Made by a program: the position numbers and the translations under genes
Source: Priapulus caudatus
Taxonomy: Eukaryota > Priapulida > Priapulimorpha > Priapulimorphida > Priapulidae
Assembly (NCBI RefSeq): GCF_000485595.1
Contig: NW_014577141.1
Location: 257,869 to 321,868 of the forward strand
Length of the DNA: 64,000 nucleotides
Direction: 5' to 3'
Shown: in pieces, positions 1 to 10,439 of the stretch
Position numbering within the stretch: the first letter of the stretch is position 1
How the letters are laid out: each line of letters starts with the position of its first letter
The notes under the pieces: model-generated
Database searches by the model: none
What the model was told of the DNA's origin: nothing
The model's input: the letters and a program-made list of their open reading frames with translations, nothing else

Positions 1-1100
1 GTAATACTGGGATAGAACTGCAATCCCTAACCTGCCTAACTTGTAAGTACTGGGTAGAACTGAAATCTCTTAACCTCCTCACTGTACAGTACCGGGCTAG
101 ACGCTGAAATCCCCTGACCTCCTTGAGCTGTAAGTAACTGGGTAGACGTTAAATACCTACCTCCTACTACGTAAGTACGGGTAAGACGGTGAATCCCTAA
201 ACCTCTACTGTGAAGTATCTGGGTAGACGTGAATCCCTAACCTCCTTACTGCTACATGTACTGGGTTAGACGTGAAATCCCTGACCTCCTACTGTAATAC
301 TGGGTAGGACGTAAATACCTAACTTGCCTACGTGTAAGTACTGGTCGTAGACGTGAATCCGCTAACCTCCTACTGTAAGTACTGCGCGTTTAGAACTGAA
401 TCCCTACCTCCTACTGTAAGTACTGGGTAGAAACTTGAATCCCTAACCTGCCTCACTGTAAGTACTGGCGTAGCAAGCTGAATCCCTAACCTGCCTTACT
501 GTTATAGTACTCGGGCTAGAACTGAATCCTAACCGTCCTTACTGTAAGTACTGGGTAGAAGTGAATCCCTAACCTCCTACTGTAAGTACTGGGTAGAAGT
601 GAATCCCTAACCTCCTACTGTAAGTACTGACCGGTAGACGGATAATCCTGGTTAATACGTAGCACTAACCTCTCCATACTGTAATACTGCGCGTAAACGT
701 GAATCCTAACCTCCTACGTAAGTACTGGCGTAGAACACTGAATCCCTAACCTCCCCTACTGTAAGTACCTGGGTAGAGTGGAATCCTCAACCTCCCTTAC
801 TGTAAGTACATGCGGCTAGACGTGCCATGCCCTAAACCTCCTACTGACACTGTAAGCCTACTGGGTTAGATGCTGAATACCCCTAACCTCCTACTGTAAC
901 ATACTGGCGTAGTCGTGCCAAACTCGCTTAACTTCTATACTAAGTAGCAATGATATCTAACTTCCACATACCTTCTGCCTTCTTAGCCTACAGTACTGGA
1001 TTGAAGTCAAGTGAAACCCCCCCAAAAATTTTCTACTTTCCCAGTTACTGGTCGTAGAAATGAATCACTAAAACCGTCTGACCACTTCTGTGTAATCCTT
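1..1100. repeat. Degenerate 38-bp tandem array, copy 1
   Basis: The unit reads roughly GTAAGTACTGGGTAGAAGTG followed by AATCCCTAACCTCCTACT. About 28 units are visible, and nearly every one carries one-base insertions or deletions. The array degrades at 930-1100 into a flank containing CTTCCACATACCTTCTGC and ATTTTCTACTTTC, which recurs at the end of the second array near 7440-7560. I see no coding potential. The indel-type divergence between units looks more like uncorrected long-read noise than aged satellite DNA, but this cannot be settled from sequence alone. Confidence 0.9.
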
Positions 1101-1472
1101 GGTAGGCTAATTTCATTACCGATAGGCAATATGAAGCTTTCATAGCCACTTCACAAGGCGTAAACGGTCTGGATAGCCTGGGATTAGTCGTACTAACAAC
1201 ACATGCAAAATTTACACAGGGTGACCGTGTTTTTATGAGGTTTTAAGTGCCCTAGATATAATATCAACAGGGTATACAAAAGACAGGGTATTGATGGATG
1301 CATTATTGGGGTGGCTCTGGCATACAGCCAACGCTGCATTATATATATCGCCTTAATTCGATATGAATTGCCTTAGAGTGACCACTAGCTTTCCTATGAG
1401 GGGTTCAATTCGATATCACGCAATTAGGATTCTTGAGAGTAACTAATACTGCATTGGCAGTCTTATATAAGT
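1101..1472. other. Unannotated spacer
   Basis: Ordinary mixed-composition sequence. I see no gene, RNA or repeat that I can support. Confidence 0.5.
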
Positions 1473-1485
1473 TGCCGTTGCTGCT

Positions 1486-1556
<71 letters not shown>
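1473..1556. repeat. (CTG)n trinucleotide repeat
   Basis: About 25 CTG/GCT triplets interrupted twice by CTA. Open frames across it (poly-Ser, poly-Ala) are repeat artefacts. Confidence 0.95.
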
Positions 1557-1800
1557 GCAATCGTATATAACTGCATGCGTGTAACTGTGTGAATGCATGC
1601 GTGTAACTGTAGAACTGCATATGTGTAACTGTATGCATGCATATGTGTAACTGTATATTAAAATACAACTGCTTAACTGCAAGTGTGTGACTGCACATGA
1701 CTGCATATTTATGGCTGTATGTATATAACTGCATGTGTATGACTGCATATGTGTGACTGCACATGTATGACTGCATGTATGTAGCTGTATAACTACATGC
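1557..1800. repeat. Degenerate ~15-bp repeat, TGTAACTGCATGCGTG-like
   Basis: A run of variants of TGTAACTGCATGYRTG with alternating purine-pyrimidine ATGTGTA/GCATGC motifs. Several open frames cross it on the minus strand, giving Tyr/His/Ser-rich translations that resemble no protein. Confidence 0.75.
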
Positions 1801-1972
1801 GTATATGACTGCCTATGCGCGTAAACACGCTCCACGTACGTGCCTATACGAATCCACGCGTCAATCATCTCAACACATTAGCTATTTACAAACTAGACAG
1901 AGGGCACTCAAAGAGAGTGCATACCTCCGCGAGCGTGTAACATGTATACATGTGTATAACAGCTGGCTCGCT

Positions 1973-2100
1973 GCTGGCTGCTGCTGACTGGACGTCCTAA
2001 GGCGAGCTGCTGCTGACTGGACGCCCTAAGGCGAGCTGCTGCTGACTGGACGCCCTAAGGCGAGCTGCTGCTGACTGGACGCCCTAAGGCGAGCTGGTGC
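1973..2100. repeat. 29-bp tandem repeat, about 4 copies
   Basis: The unit is GACTGGACGCCCTAAGGCGA plus GCTGCTGCT, repeated with almost no divergence. It is far cleaner than the 38-bp arrays. Confidence 0.9.
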
Positions 2101-2178
2101 TGAATTATTATTAAAAGTCCGCTGGTGTAAGAAAGATGATCAAGTTTGGTGTGAGGTGTCCTGCCTGCAGAGTAATAG

Positions 2179-2237
2179 GTAATATCAGGAGTGAATAATA
2201 ATTATATAGATCTATTATTATTCACTCCTGGTAATAT
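2179..2237. mobile_element. 45-bp hairpin insertion with 7-bp flanking repeat
   Basis: GTAATAT occurs immediately on both sides (2179-2185 and 2231-2237). Between them lie perfect 17-bp inverted arms starting CAGGAGTGAATAATAAT with an 11-bp loop. The symmetry is perfect and the flanking repeat looks like a target-site duplication. No coding capacity. See the similar hairpins at 2633, 19351, 18858, 20656 and 27629. Confidence 0.6.
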
Positions 2238-2625
2238 TATTGCTAGATCATATCGCTACGTACAGATGCCGATTCCAGCAGATGATCATGAGAGCACAAA
2301 CAGGAAAGCAGGCAGGAAGACAGGCTGAAAGGCAGGCGGGTCGGAAGGCAGACAGGCAGACATACATGATACAGACAGCTAGCCGGAGGTGGGGGGTCAA
2401 CGAGGGGTTGGAGTGCAGACAGACAGACCTATGCTGGACTCTCTGTGCGACTGTATCACAACTATATGTTTTCTATGCTTGTTCACTTGATCAGATGATG
2501 CTGAAATAACATCGCCAAGCTGCATGATCACCGTTGTGCGGCGACTGCAGTCGCATCACACACTACAGTGGTGCGTATTATTACATTTCTGCATTACAAA
2601 GGTGCTTGCATCTTGGTCGCTTAAC
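2238..2625. other. Unannotated spacer
   Basis: Contains a short GGCAGGCAG/GACAGGCAG-type repeat at about 2300-2370. An 89-codon open frame here has no recognisable protein features. Confidence 0.5.
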
Positions 2626-2678
2626 GTATTATCAGGAGTCTATCAATAGACTATTGATAGACTCCTCAGTGGTATTAT
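2626..2678. mobile_element. 39-bp hairpin insertion with 7-bp flanking repeat
   Basis: GTATTAT stands at 2626-2632 and again at 2672-2678. Between them are 16-bp perfect arms (AGGAGTCTATCAATAG and its complement) around a single A. The outer bases CAGGAGT/ACTCCT match the hairpin at 2186, while the inner arm sequence is unrelated. Confidence 0.6.
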
Positions 2679-3477
2679 GTGAGCGAAGAGAGGGCGATTG
2701 AGAGTTATATGGGGACGTCAGAATCTTCGGTCAGCTAGCACTTAACCGATTGCTTAGAAGCTAACTCACGAGGTTCAATTTGTATGCGACCGATTCTTAT
2801 TGGCCTTGTATGTTGATCAGCTGCAGCAGCACGCACGCACGCACACACGCACACACGCACACACGCACACACGCACGCACGCAGGCACACACAAACAAAC
2901 ACCCGTGCAGACACGCAGGCACACAAGAACATATATAGACGCACGCAGGCACACGCAGACACGAACATAAATACACACACACAGACACGCAGGCAGGCAG
3001 GCACGCAGGCAGGCACGCACATCAACGCGGTGGCTTCGTTGCGCTCCCCCCACGTAAGCCCAGAAAATACCGTCACCCACGAGTCCATTACAGATAGACA
3101 GCGACGACCAATTAAGCGTAATGCACGAGCTTGTCGACTTTAGCCGCTGCCGCTGCTGCCACTGCCGCCGTCGCTCTGTGCATGGGCGCCCGCTGTGAGA
3201 GGCTGTACGAGAAATCATAGCCACTGTTTACATCACATAGGGTTTTTCCGCTCGAGTTCCAGCATGCATCGGGCGGACTCAGCCAAACGAATCCAACCAT
3301 CAATCAATCCACAAATCAATCACTGAAGGCCGCCCCTAAAGCCCTGCGTAAATCGCTCTATTTATTATCCAAATGTTGCTCTGGCTGTACATGTATCGCC
3401 ACGTATTCCCCTCTGTCGCCCACACATCGCACGATCGGTGATACCGACTCCCGACCACGCCGTAGCCTGCAAGCAGC
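2679..3477. repeat. (CA)n/(ACGC)n microsatellite and spacer
   Basis: CACG/CACA dinucleotide-type repeats run from about 2826 to 3020 with GCAGGCAGGCAC blocks. The rest is unremarkable. Cys/Val/Arg-rich translations on the minus strand are artefacts of the repeat. Confidence 0.8.
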
Positions 3478-3672
3478 ACCAGCACCACCACCACCAGCAG
3501 CAGCAGCAGCACTAACAATAACAACGACAACAATAACAATAAAAACAACAACAGCAACAATAACAATAACAACAACTGCAGAAGCAGGAGCAGCAACAAC
3601 AACAACAACAACAGCAGCAGCAGCAGCAGCAGCAGCAGTAGCAGCAACAATAACAACAGCAGCAGCAGCAGA
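3478..3672. repeat. (AAC)n/(AGC)n trinucleotide tract
   Basis: CAACAACAACAG-type imperfect trinucleotide repeat. The minus-strand frame gives poly-Leu and is not a gene. Confidence 0.95.
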
Positions 3673-4560
3673 GACACAGGCGCACTGTTGACCTCTATAA
3701 TCAGCCTACATGCTGCTGCCATCCTGTGCTCCACACGTACGTATGTATGGCTTCCCGCCCAATGCCCACGAGACACTCGTGCGCGTGTAACAGCATAATG
3801 AGTAGCTAGCCCAGCTAGAACATGAATGGGCTTGTAGATGAAACGACGTTGCGAGACTCATCGTGAATTGTTATGAGAACGCTGCAGCGTTATTGTGGAG
3901 GGGGAGCCGGGAGGCCATTGGCTTGGTTTGGGGGAGGGAACGTCACATCCACACAGCAATCTAGCACGCTGTATCGCTGCATGGCTGACCGCGTCACAGA
4001 TTGTGCCGGTTAACATCGAAGCTCCTGCTAAGCATTTTCGGCAACAGGCAAAGGGGCTTCATAAATGAACTGAAAAGGGCTAATATCCCCGCTGGGTAGC
4101 CAGAACGTAACCCCCCTAGTCCCTACCTAACCACTTAACCCCTAACTAACCTACACCTAACCTAGGCTAGCCTAAACCTTAAAGCTAAAGCAACCTAAGC
4201 TAAAGTTAACCTAGCCTAAAACTCAATAAAGCTAACCCAACGAACCACTGACCCCGACCCGCCCCGATCCCGAGCCCAACCCACACCCAACCCAACCCAA
4301 CTAACCTAATATATCTCAGTAAAGTCCCCCTGTTTTATACGCAGATCGAAAACCACATTAATTAGTCACAGGCACTTGAAACTCTCAAAAAAAAAAATCA
4401 TTGGCGTAATAAACACGAAATGTATTTACCTAACCAGCCTTAAATCAGTGATAATTTTTTTTTTCCAGCTCGTTTTTGCAACCCCGCCCCCCCAAATTTC
4501 GGGGCTACTTTTCCAATTTTTCCCAGGGCCGACTTTTTCCAGGGCTGTTCCCTCAATTAT
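3673..4560. other. Spacer with CCTAA-rich segment
   Basis: 4110-4320 is dense in CTAACC/CCTAA/AACCCAACC words, faintly telomere-like but never a clean array. No gene is visible. Confidence 0.5.
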
Positions 4561-5580
4561 ACACAAACAACACAGTAGCAAAATACACACTCGCGGCCGC
4601 GCGCACACACACACACAGTCGCACGCACGGCCCACGCACGCACCACGACACCAACCACGACACACAACCACACCACAGTCTCAAGGCCCCGGGCAAAGGC
4701 CTGGAAGCCAGGGGTCCTGAGAAAGCGGCCCGCCCGAGGCACGTGGTATGGGCTGTGCACATCGATCTGCGTAAAACGGCCTGCCTGGCAGGAATCCATT
4801 GATTGAAGTACGGGGTGGGGGGGGGCAACGACCCGTTTTCAAGCGTGGGTACAAGAAGTCAGAATACAAAATGTAGGGTTGCAATGCTGGACTATGAAGA
4901 GAGCGACACCAAAACTCTTTTCGGGAATTTGACCGAAAAAAGCTACAATCGGAAAAATGACACAACACACGGCCCAAGGAAAAATAAATACGTTGGATTT
5001 TCATAGGCATTCTTCCATGGATAACCGGTTTATAATCCTACGGTCGTTGGCCCCTACGGTCTCACGTAGGGCCCAACGCCCGCCAGCAATACCCCACACA
5101 TATCGCACGCCGCAAATGCAGGCACGCCCCGCGCGCGGCAACGCAACGCACGCGCACACATGCACGCGCGCAGGCACACACCGCCAAAGTACGCCCGCAG
5201 CCCCACAACCGGCAAACACACAGGACGCACGCCCGCATGCGCGCCCGGCCATCACACCAAACCACGCCCGCCAGGCCCACACACGCCAAGCTACGCCGCG
5301 CAAGGCCACACGGCACCACAAAGCACGCACGCAGGGAGCGGGGAGGGTCGGAATGGGATGGGTTGGGGGGCGGGGTGGGGCGCACGCCCCGCAGGCCCAC
5401 ACACGCACCACGCCCGCAAGGCCGACACCGGCAACACACAGAAACGCACGCACCGCACGGGGCACGCGCGCCAGCTCACCTGCAAAGCAAGCGCAACAGG
5501 CCAACAAGCACCGCCGCGCACACCACAACACCACACATAAGACGCCGCGGCCGGCCGTTGTGCGCGCTTGAATTGAATGC
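4561..5580. other. GC-rich CACGC/CACCAC biased tract
   Basis: A strongly strand-asymmetric C/A-rich segment full of CACGCACGC, CCCGCAAGGCC and similar words. All six frames stay open for 100-200 codons because stop codons are rare in this composition. The translations (Arg/His/Pro/Thr or Cys/Val/Arg) are not protein-like. Confidence 0.7.
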
Positions 5581-6669
5581 ATACAAGTAATACACACACA
5601 TCGCTAATGTAAACACTTGACGTCAACACCGCCCATGAATTACTTACCGCGCCGGTGACCGACCTGGACCAATCGATTTTCCAAGGTGCGACTTTTTTCT
5701 TGCGGGTCCGCCCCGATCATCATTGTTTTCGGGGGCTCTTTGTTTGGCATTTCGGGCGAAATCCGCGCCGCCCCCTGATTTCCGCCTGGACTCTTAATGT
5801 TTCTCCTAACACTTACTTTCGCCTATTCTATTGTCCGACAGAGGCCTGCTGCAAATGCCTTCTAGCCACCCGCAGACTACAACGTCCCACCGCACGCAAC
5901 GCTGCGCACGCTAAAACTGCACACTTTACACATAAAATAATAAGCTATTCATTTATATAATTATATTTTTATATAAATGTAAATGCCGGTTTCCCACTCT
6001 CAATCTGCAACACCCAAGTAACCGCACGCCCCTCTCCCCGTGCCACTAACAAAACAACAAAAAATAACTTCTTTTTCTTCTTGTTCTTCTTCTTTTCTTT
6101 CTTTTCTTCTTCTGTTCCTTCCTTTTTTCATTCATTTTCCCTTCTGCCTTGTTTGTGCACAAGGGCCGCAGGGCGTGTGTCGTGGTAAACTTGTGTTGTT
6201 GCCCAGATGACAAAATTTGATCGGCATTCGACAACAGGTACAATTTTAATCGCAATAAGAATAGCCCCGAAATAGAGTCCCGAGAAACAATTCTAAGACT
6301 TTGGTAGTAAATACAATTTCGTGTTAATTAAACAGTTATTTAATTGAGAAACGTTCCAATGACTGTAAATGTGCTCAGTACCCTTTTTAGCGGCTCACCC
6401 GACGCAAGCAGTGAGTTTGCCTCACTCACCGCCCAACGGACCGTTCCGTCTAGCCCGGCGAAAAATTAGTCTGGCGGCGCTGCTATCATTTATTATAGAA
6501 CAGATATTTATTACGAAGCGCCGGAACAATTGTGCTAATCACGCCAAGCCAAGAACCGATGTTCAGGTCGAACGCAAAGGCCATGCCAAATAAGCTGACC
6601 ATCTGACAGCAAACACGCCAGCCATCATGGGTGTCCCAGTGACCTCCTTGACCTCCACAAATGCTCACT
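5581..6669. other. Unannotated spacer
   Basis: Mixed sequence with a CTT-rich patch at 6060-6130. I see no gene here. Confidence 0.5.
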
Positions 6670-7610
6670 TTAGGACTGTGGTAAAAAATGAATCCCCGAA
6701 ACTCCTACTGTAACAGTACTGGGTTAGAAAACTGAATCCCCTAAACCTCCTACTGGGTAATAAGAACTTGGGTAGAACGTGATCTAAACCCCTACCTGTA
6801 AAGTTAAACTTGGGTAAAGACGGTGAATCCCTAAAACCTCCCTAACTTTAAGTAACTGGGTAGACCGTGAAATCCCTAACCCTCCCCTAAACTGTAAGGC
6901 ATGGGTTTAGACGTAATCCTAACCGCCTACCTGGTAAGTTACTTTGGTAGAAGTTTTTGAAATCCGCTAACCTCCTACTGTAAAAAAGTACTGGGTAGTA
7001 ACGTGAATCCCTAACCCTACTGTCAAGTATGGGTAACGTGAATCCAATAACCTTCCTACTGTTAGAGTAAGTGGGTAAGAAACGTGGAAATACCTAACCC
7101 CTATGTAAGTACACTTTGTAAGAACTGGAATCCCTAGAAAACCTCCTAACTGTAAAGTACTGGTTTAAAGTAACTGAATCCCTACCTCCAACCTGTAATA
7201 CTGGATAAGAAGTGAATCCCTAACTCCTACTGTAAGTACTGGGTTAAAGACGTGGAATACCTAAAAACCTTCTAATACAAGACTGGGTAACGAAACTGAA
7301 TCCCTAACCTCCCTACTGTAAAGTACTAGTAGAACTGAAATCCCTAAAAATCTCCTAACTGTAAGTACTGGGTAGACGTGAATACCTAACCTCCTACTTC
7401 TAGTACTAGGTAGAACTGATTCTAACTTCCCGCATACATTATACTTCTAGTACTGGGTAGATATGAACTCCGACTTTCCACATACCTTCTGCTTCTAGTA
7501 CAATACTGGATTGAAGTAAACCCCCAAAATTTTCTACTTTCAGTACTGGGTAGAAATGATCCACTACTCCCAACAACATCTTCTAAATTCTAGCCCTAGG
7601 TAGAAACATA
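6670..7610. repeat. Degenerate 38-bp tandem array, copy 2
   Basis: Same unit and same terminal flank as 1-1100 (CTTCCACATACCTTCTGC, then ATTTTCTACTTTCAGTACTG). Every unit differs by small indels, often extra A or C in homopolymers. It probably represents the same genomic array sampled twice, or two ends of one long array. Confidence 0.9.
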
Positions 7611-9055
7611 AACTCGCGCCCTCTCACAGCTCAGTACAGAGGTGACATCAGCCACGTAGCCATGAAATGTTGCGTTGCAGACGGTAAGAAATCATATCCG
7701 TAAACATATTCCGTCTGTCCCTCTTGTAAGATACACCGCTGTGCGCGCGTGTTCACCAAAGATCAACCATCAGCATAAGCCCGCGTCATTAGCTGACCAG
7801 CTAGTCTTGACGGCCCACATTTCCCCGCGGCTCAAAGAATGTCTAGCTAAAGACGTACGTCACCGCTGCTGGTTCTCCATGGCAAGTGACGGCGTAATTT
7901 CTAGAACTGTAAACGATCAAGCAGCTGCAAGTGCGTGCTGGGAAGTGTTTCTCCCCCCAACCTAGCCGCGCCGCGATCCATTCACTGCCTGCGAGACGTT
8001 GTAAACAAGCGTGATGTTCCCAGAGTGAAAACGCCCAGCAGACAAACATAAAGCAGCAAAGCAAGCCAGCTCACTCAGTGGCTCATCCACAGACAAAATC
8101 CTATGACGCAGCCCGCTAATTGGATATAGGCTAATTACAACAGCAATGTTCTAATTTACGCTGCCATAAAGCTTTTACAATCTTACCAGCTTCTTTAAAA
8201 ACTCCCGGTGACAACTAACTTCAGTACAGTTTCTAAACGAAATCTAAACTTTCTCGATTCCAAAGTTAAATCCATGTCCCCGGAATTTCCCATTACATAC
8301 CAAATGTGTGTGTGTGTGTGTGTGTTGTGTGTGTGTGCGGCGTGCGTGTGGTTGTGTAATGCGCGTGCGTGCGTTGCGTGCGTGCAACTGTATCTTCGAT
8401 GCGAAGGCCAAAATTTTAAATCGCAAATCCTCGCAATTCTAAAGTTTGTTTGCAATTTCAAATTTGTCAGCAAGACTCCGAAATTTGTAGAGCCCCCTGC
8501 CAAGAATTCCCCGTGCCAATTAATGTAACAAATTGTAAAGAAAGCCTGTGGAACCTGTTGTAAAATAATTTTGGCTTTCTTGCTATGAAAACACTTGTTA
8601 CCGTATCGCAAAGTTTGCCGTTTACTTTTTGAAAAATTTTGGCAAGATGCACATCCACTCCACCCCAGCATTTTAATCACGACAAAATGTCAAAGTAGCC
8701 GTTTTTTACTACAACGTCAAAAACGATCCCTTTCGAACAAGAAAGCGGTGTAAATAGTATAAAGAAAATTTTTGTGCCAAAAACACGAATCACTACGAGG
8801 CGGCAATAGCTAGTAGTGCGACCTAATCAAATTAAATTGCTCATATAAATGACAAGGATCCACATCAGGAAATAACATAACATCTTAATGACTCCCTGCG
8901 TTAATTTTATCCGGTGCTAATCCAATCTTTTATTAAATCTTATGACGCCGAATGCATCGCAATGACTTCAATTCTGATTCCACCAGAGCTTGCGGCAACA
9001 ACGTATGTTTAACTTGCCAAAACGACTTAACTGCCTGCCCACGCAACAGGTGCCC
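7611..9055. other. Unannotated spacer with (TG)n
   Basis: A TG/CG dinucleotide repeat lies at about 8305-8390. The rest is AT-leaning and has no supported gene. Open frames up to 161 codons cross the TG tract and are repeat-driven. Confidence 0.5.
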
Positions 9056-9283
9056 TCATCCTCCTCCTCTTCCTCGACTCCTCCCTCCCTCCTCCTTCTT
9101 GTTGTTGTTGATCTTCTTCATCATCTTCTTCTTCTTCTCCCCCTCACCTCTTCTTCCTCCTTATCCCCATCATCTTCTCCCTCCTTCCTCCTCATCCGCC
9201 TCCTCCCCTTCTACTCTTTCTCCTCCTCCTCCTCCTCCCCTTCCTACTCCGTCTCCTCCTTCTCCTCCTCGCGCTTCTAACAG
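9056..9283. repeat. (CTC/CTT)n polypyrimidine tract
   Basis: Nearly pure pyrimidine on the plus strand (TCCTCCTCC, TTCTTCTTC), a potential triplex or H-DNA-type sequence. Confidence 0.9.
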
Positions 9284-10301
9284 GTGCCGAGAACACAGCC
9301 ATGAGCTCATGAGCATGGAAAGCAGGCAAACAAAAAACACACCTGGGCGCCTCCCACTACGTTCTTCCGCGCCAGCCAAACCACTATGATTTGTCCCTGA
9401 ACCAGGCTAGAAGTTCGCGTTTTGCATTCGGGCCCAGTTTATCCAACACGACCATTACAACCATCCCATAGTCAGTATCTTTTTTAAACAACGCTGAGCT
9501 GGGCACCCGCAATTTCCACGGTTAGCCCAGGCCGGCTACGGAAGTCACGATCGAACCCCCTAACACTCCTGCGGCTGAGCTATGAGATCGATTTCAGAGA
9601 CTTACGGACTCGCTCTAGATCACGTAGCGAAAATCGAATATCTTTCTACGGCAACAGCGGGGGCTCAATTTGTGCCGTGAATAGTGTAGCAAAAATGAAG
9701 GACAGGACGCGTGCCATCCCAATCACCCCCCGGTGTTCACAGGCTCAGAGTGAATTCCTCGCAGCATTGCTGAGATTTCGGAACCTGCGAATCGACTTCG
9801 TGGGGCTTCACTTCATGGAGGAGCGCCCTCTTGCGGTGATTCTGTCATCGAGCGAGAAACTCGGTCAGCGGGCAGCGGCCGCGCACGCGAGTGTCGAGCT
9901 TTACCAATCAATGGCTTCCTTGCCCCGCGGCGGCAGCACGACTGACGCGAGCGACCGTGGACGACTTATTCGCACGGTCATCTCGCAGTCCCCGTGACGA
10001 CGTCTCACGCTTCCTCCAGTTTGCTTGGTGGATAAAAGGCAACAGTCAGAGTCATGAGTGACAAGTGATAACATTCCAGATGACAGGTGGTGACCTTTAA
10101 CGCCCTTGAAGGCAAGAGTTAACTTCTACCGCTCTGGATAATAAGAAACCCTATGATAATAGGCCTATATAACTCCAACCCCTACCCACCGATTAATTAG
10201 AAGCAACGTTCAATCACTTTCGACAAAAAGAATAAGCCGGTCGTCTTGAAGCAAAGAGGTGACCTTTATCGTCGTTATTAAGCCCCATTAAAGCAAACCT
10301 T

Positions 10302-10302
<1 letters not shown>
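9284..10302. other. Spacer; possible tRNA-derived relic near 9540-9585
   Basis: On the minus strand 9540-9585 reads CATAGCTCAGCCGCAGGAG and, about 7 bases later, GGGGGTTCGATCG. These resemble a pol III A box and B box, but they are too close together for a tRNA. It could be a decayed SINE or tRNA relic. The open frame at 9677-9997 (+) has no recognisable features. Confidence 0.25.

Positions 10303-10348
<46 letters not shown>
10303..10348. repeat. (GA)n microsatellite
   Basis: GAGAGAGA with one AAAG interruption. Confidence 0.95.
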
Positions 10349-10350
<2 letters not shown>

Positions 10351-10439
10351 GAAGACGAATTAATTCGGCGCAACCTCTCGCTTCCCAGGAGTAAAGACGC
10401 CAATTTGCGCCCCCATCACCTGCCGCTTACACAACCGAC

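Noticed and set aside
1-1100. CRISPR-like regular repeats
   Set aside because: There are no unique spacers; it is a head-to-tail satellite in animal DNA.
3336-3776. Poly-leucine frame
   Set aside because: Trinucleotide repeat artefact.
4100-4330. Possible telomeric CCTAA array
   Set aside because: The words are irregular and never form a clean tandem run; the position is not at a sequence end.
4957-5629. Overlapping open frames on both strands, up to 204 codons
   Set aside because: Composition-driven in a GC-rich CACGC tract; translations lack hydrophobic patterning or motifs.
9535-9592. tRNA gene on the minus strand
   Set aside because: A-box and B-box-like words are present but spaced too closely, and no acceptor stem can be drawn. 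Kept only as a possible relic.
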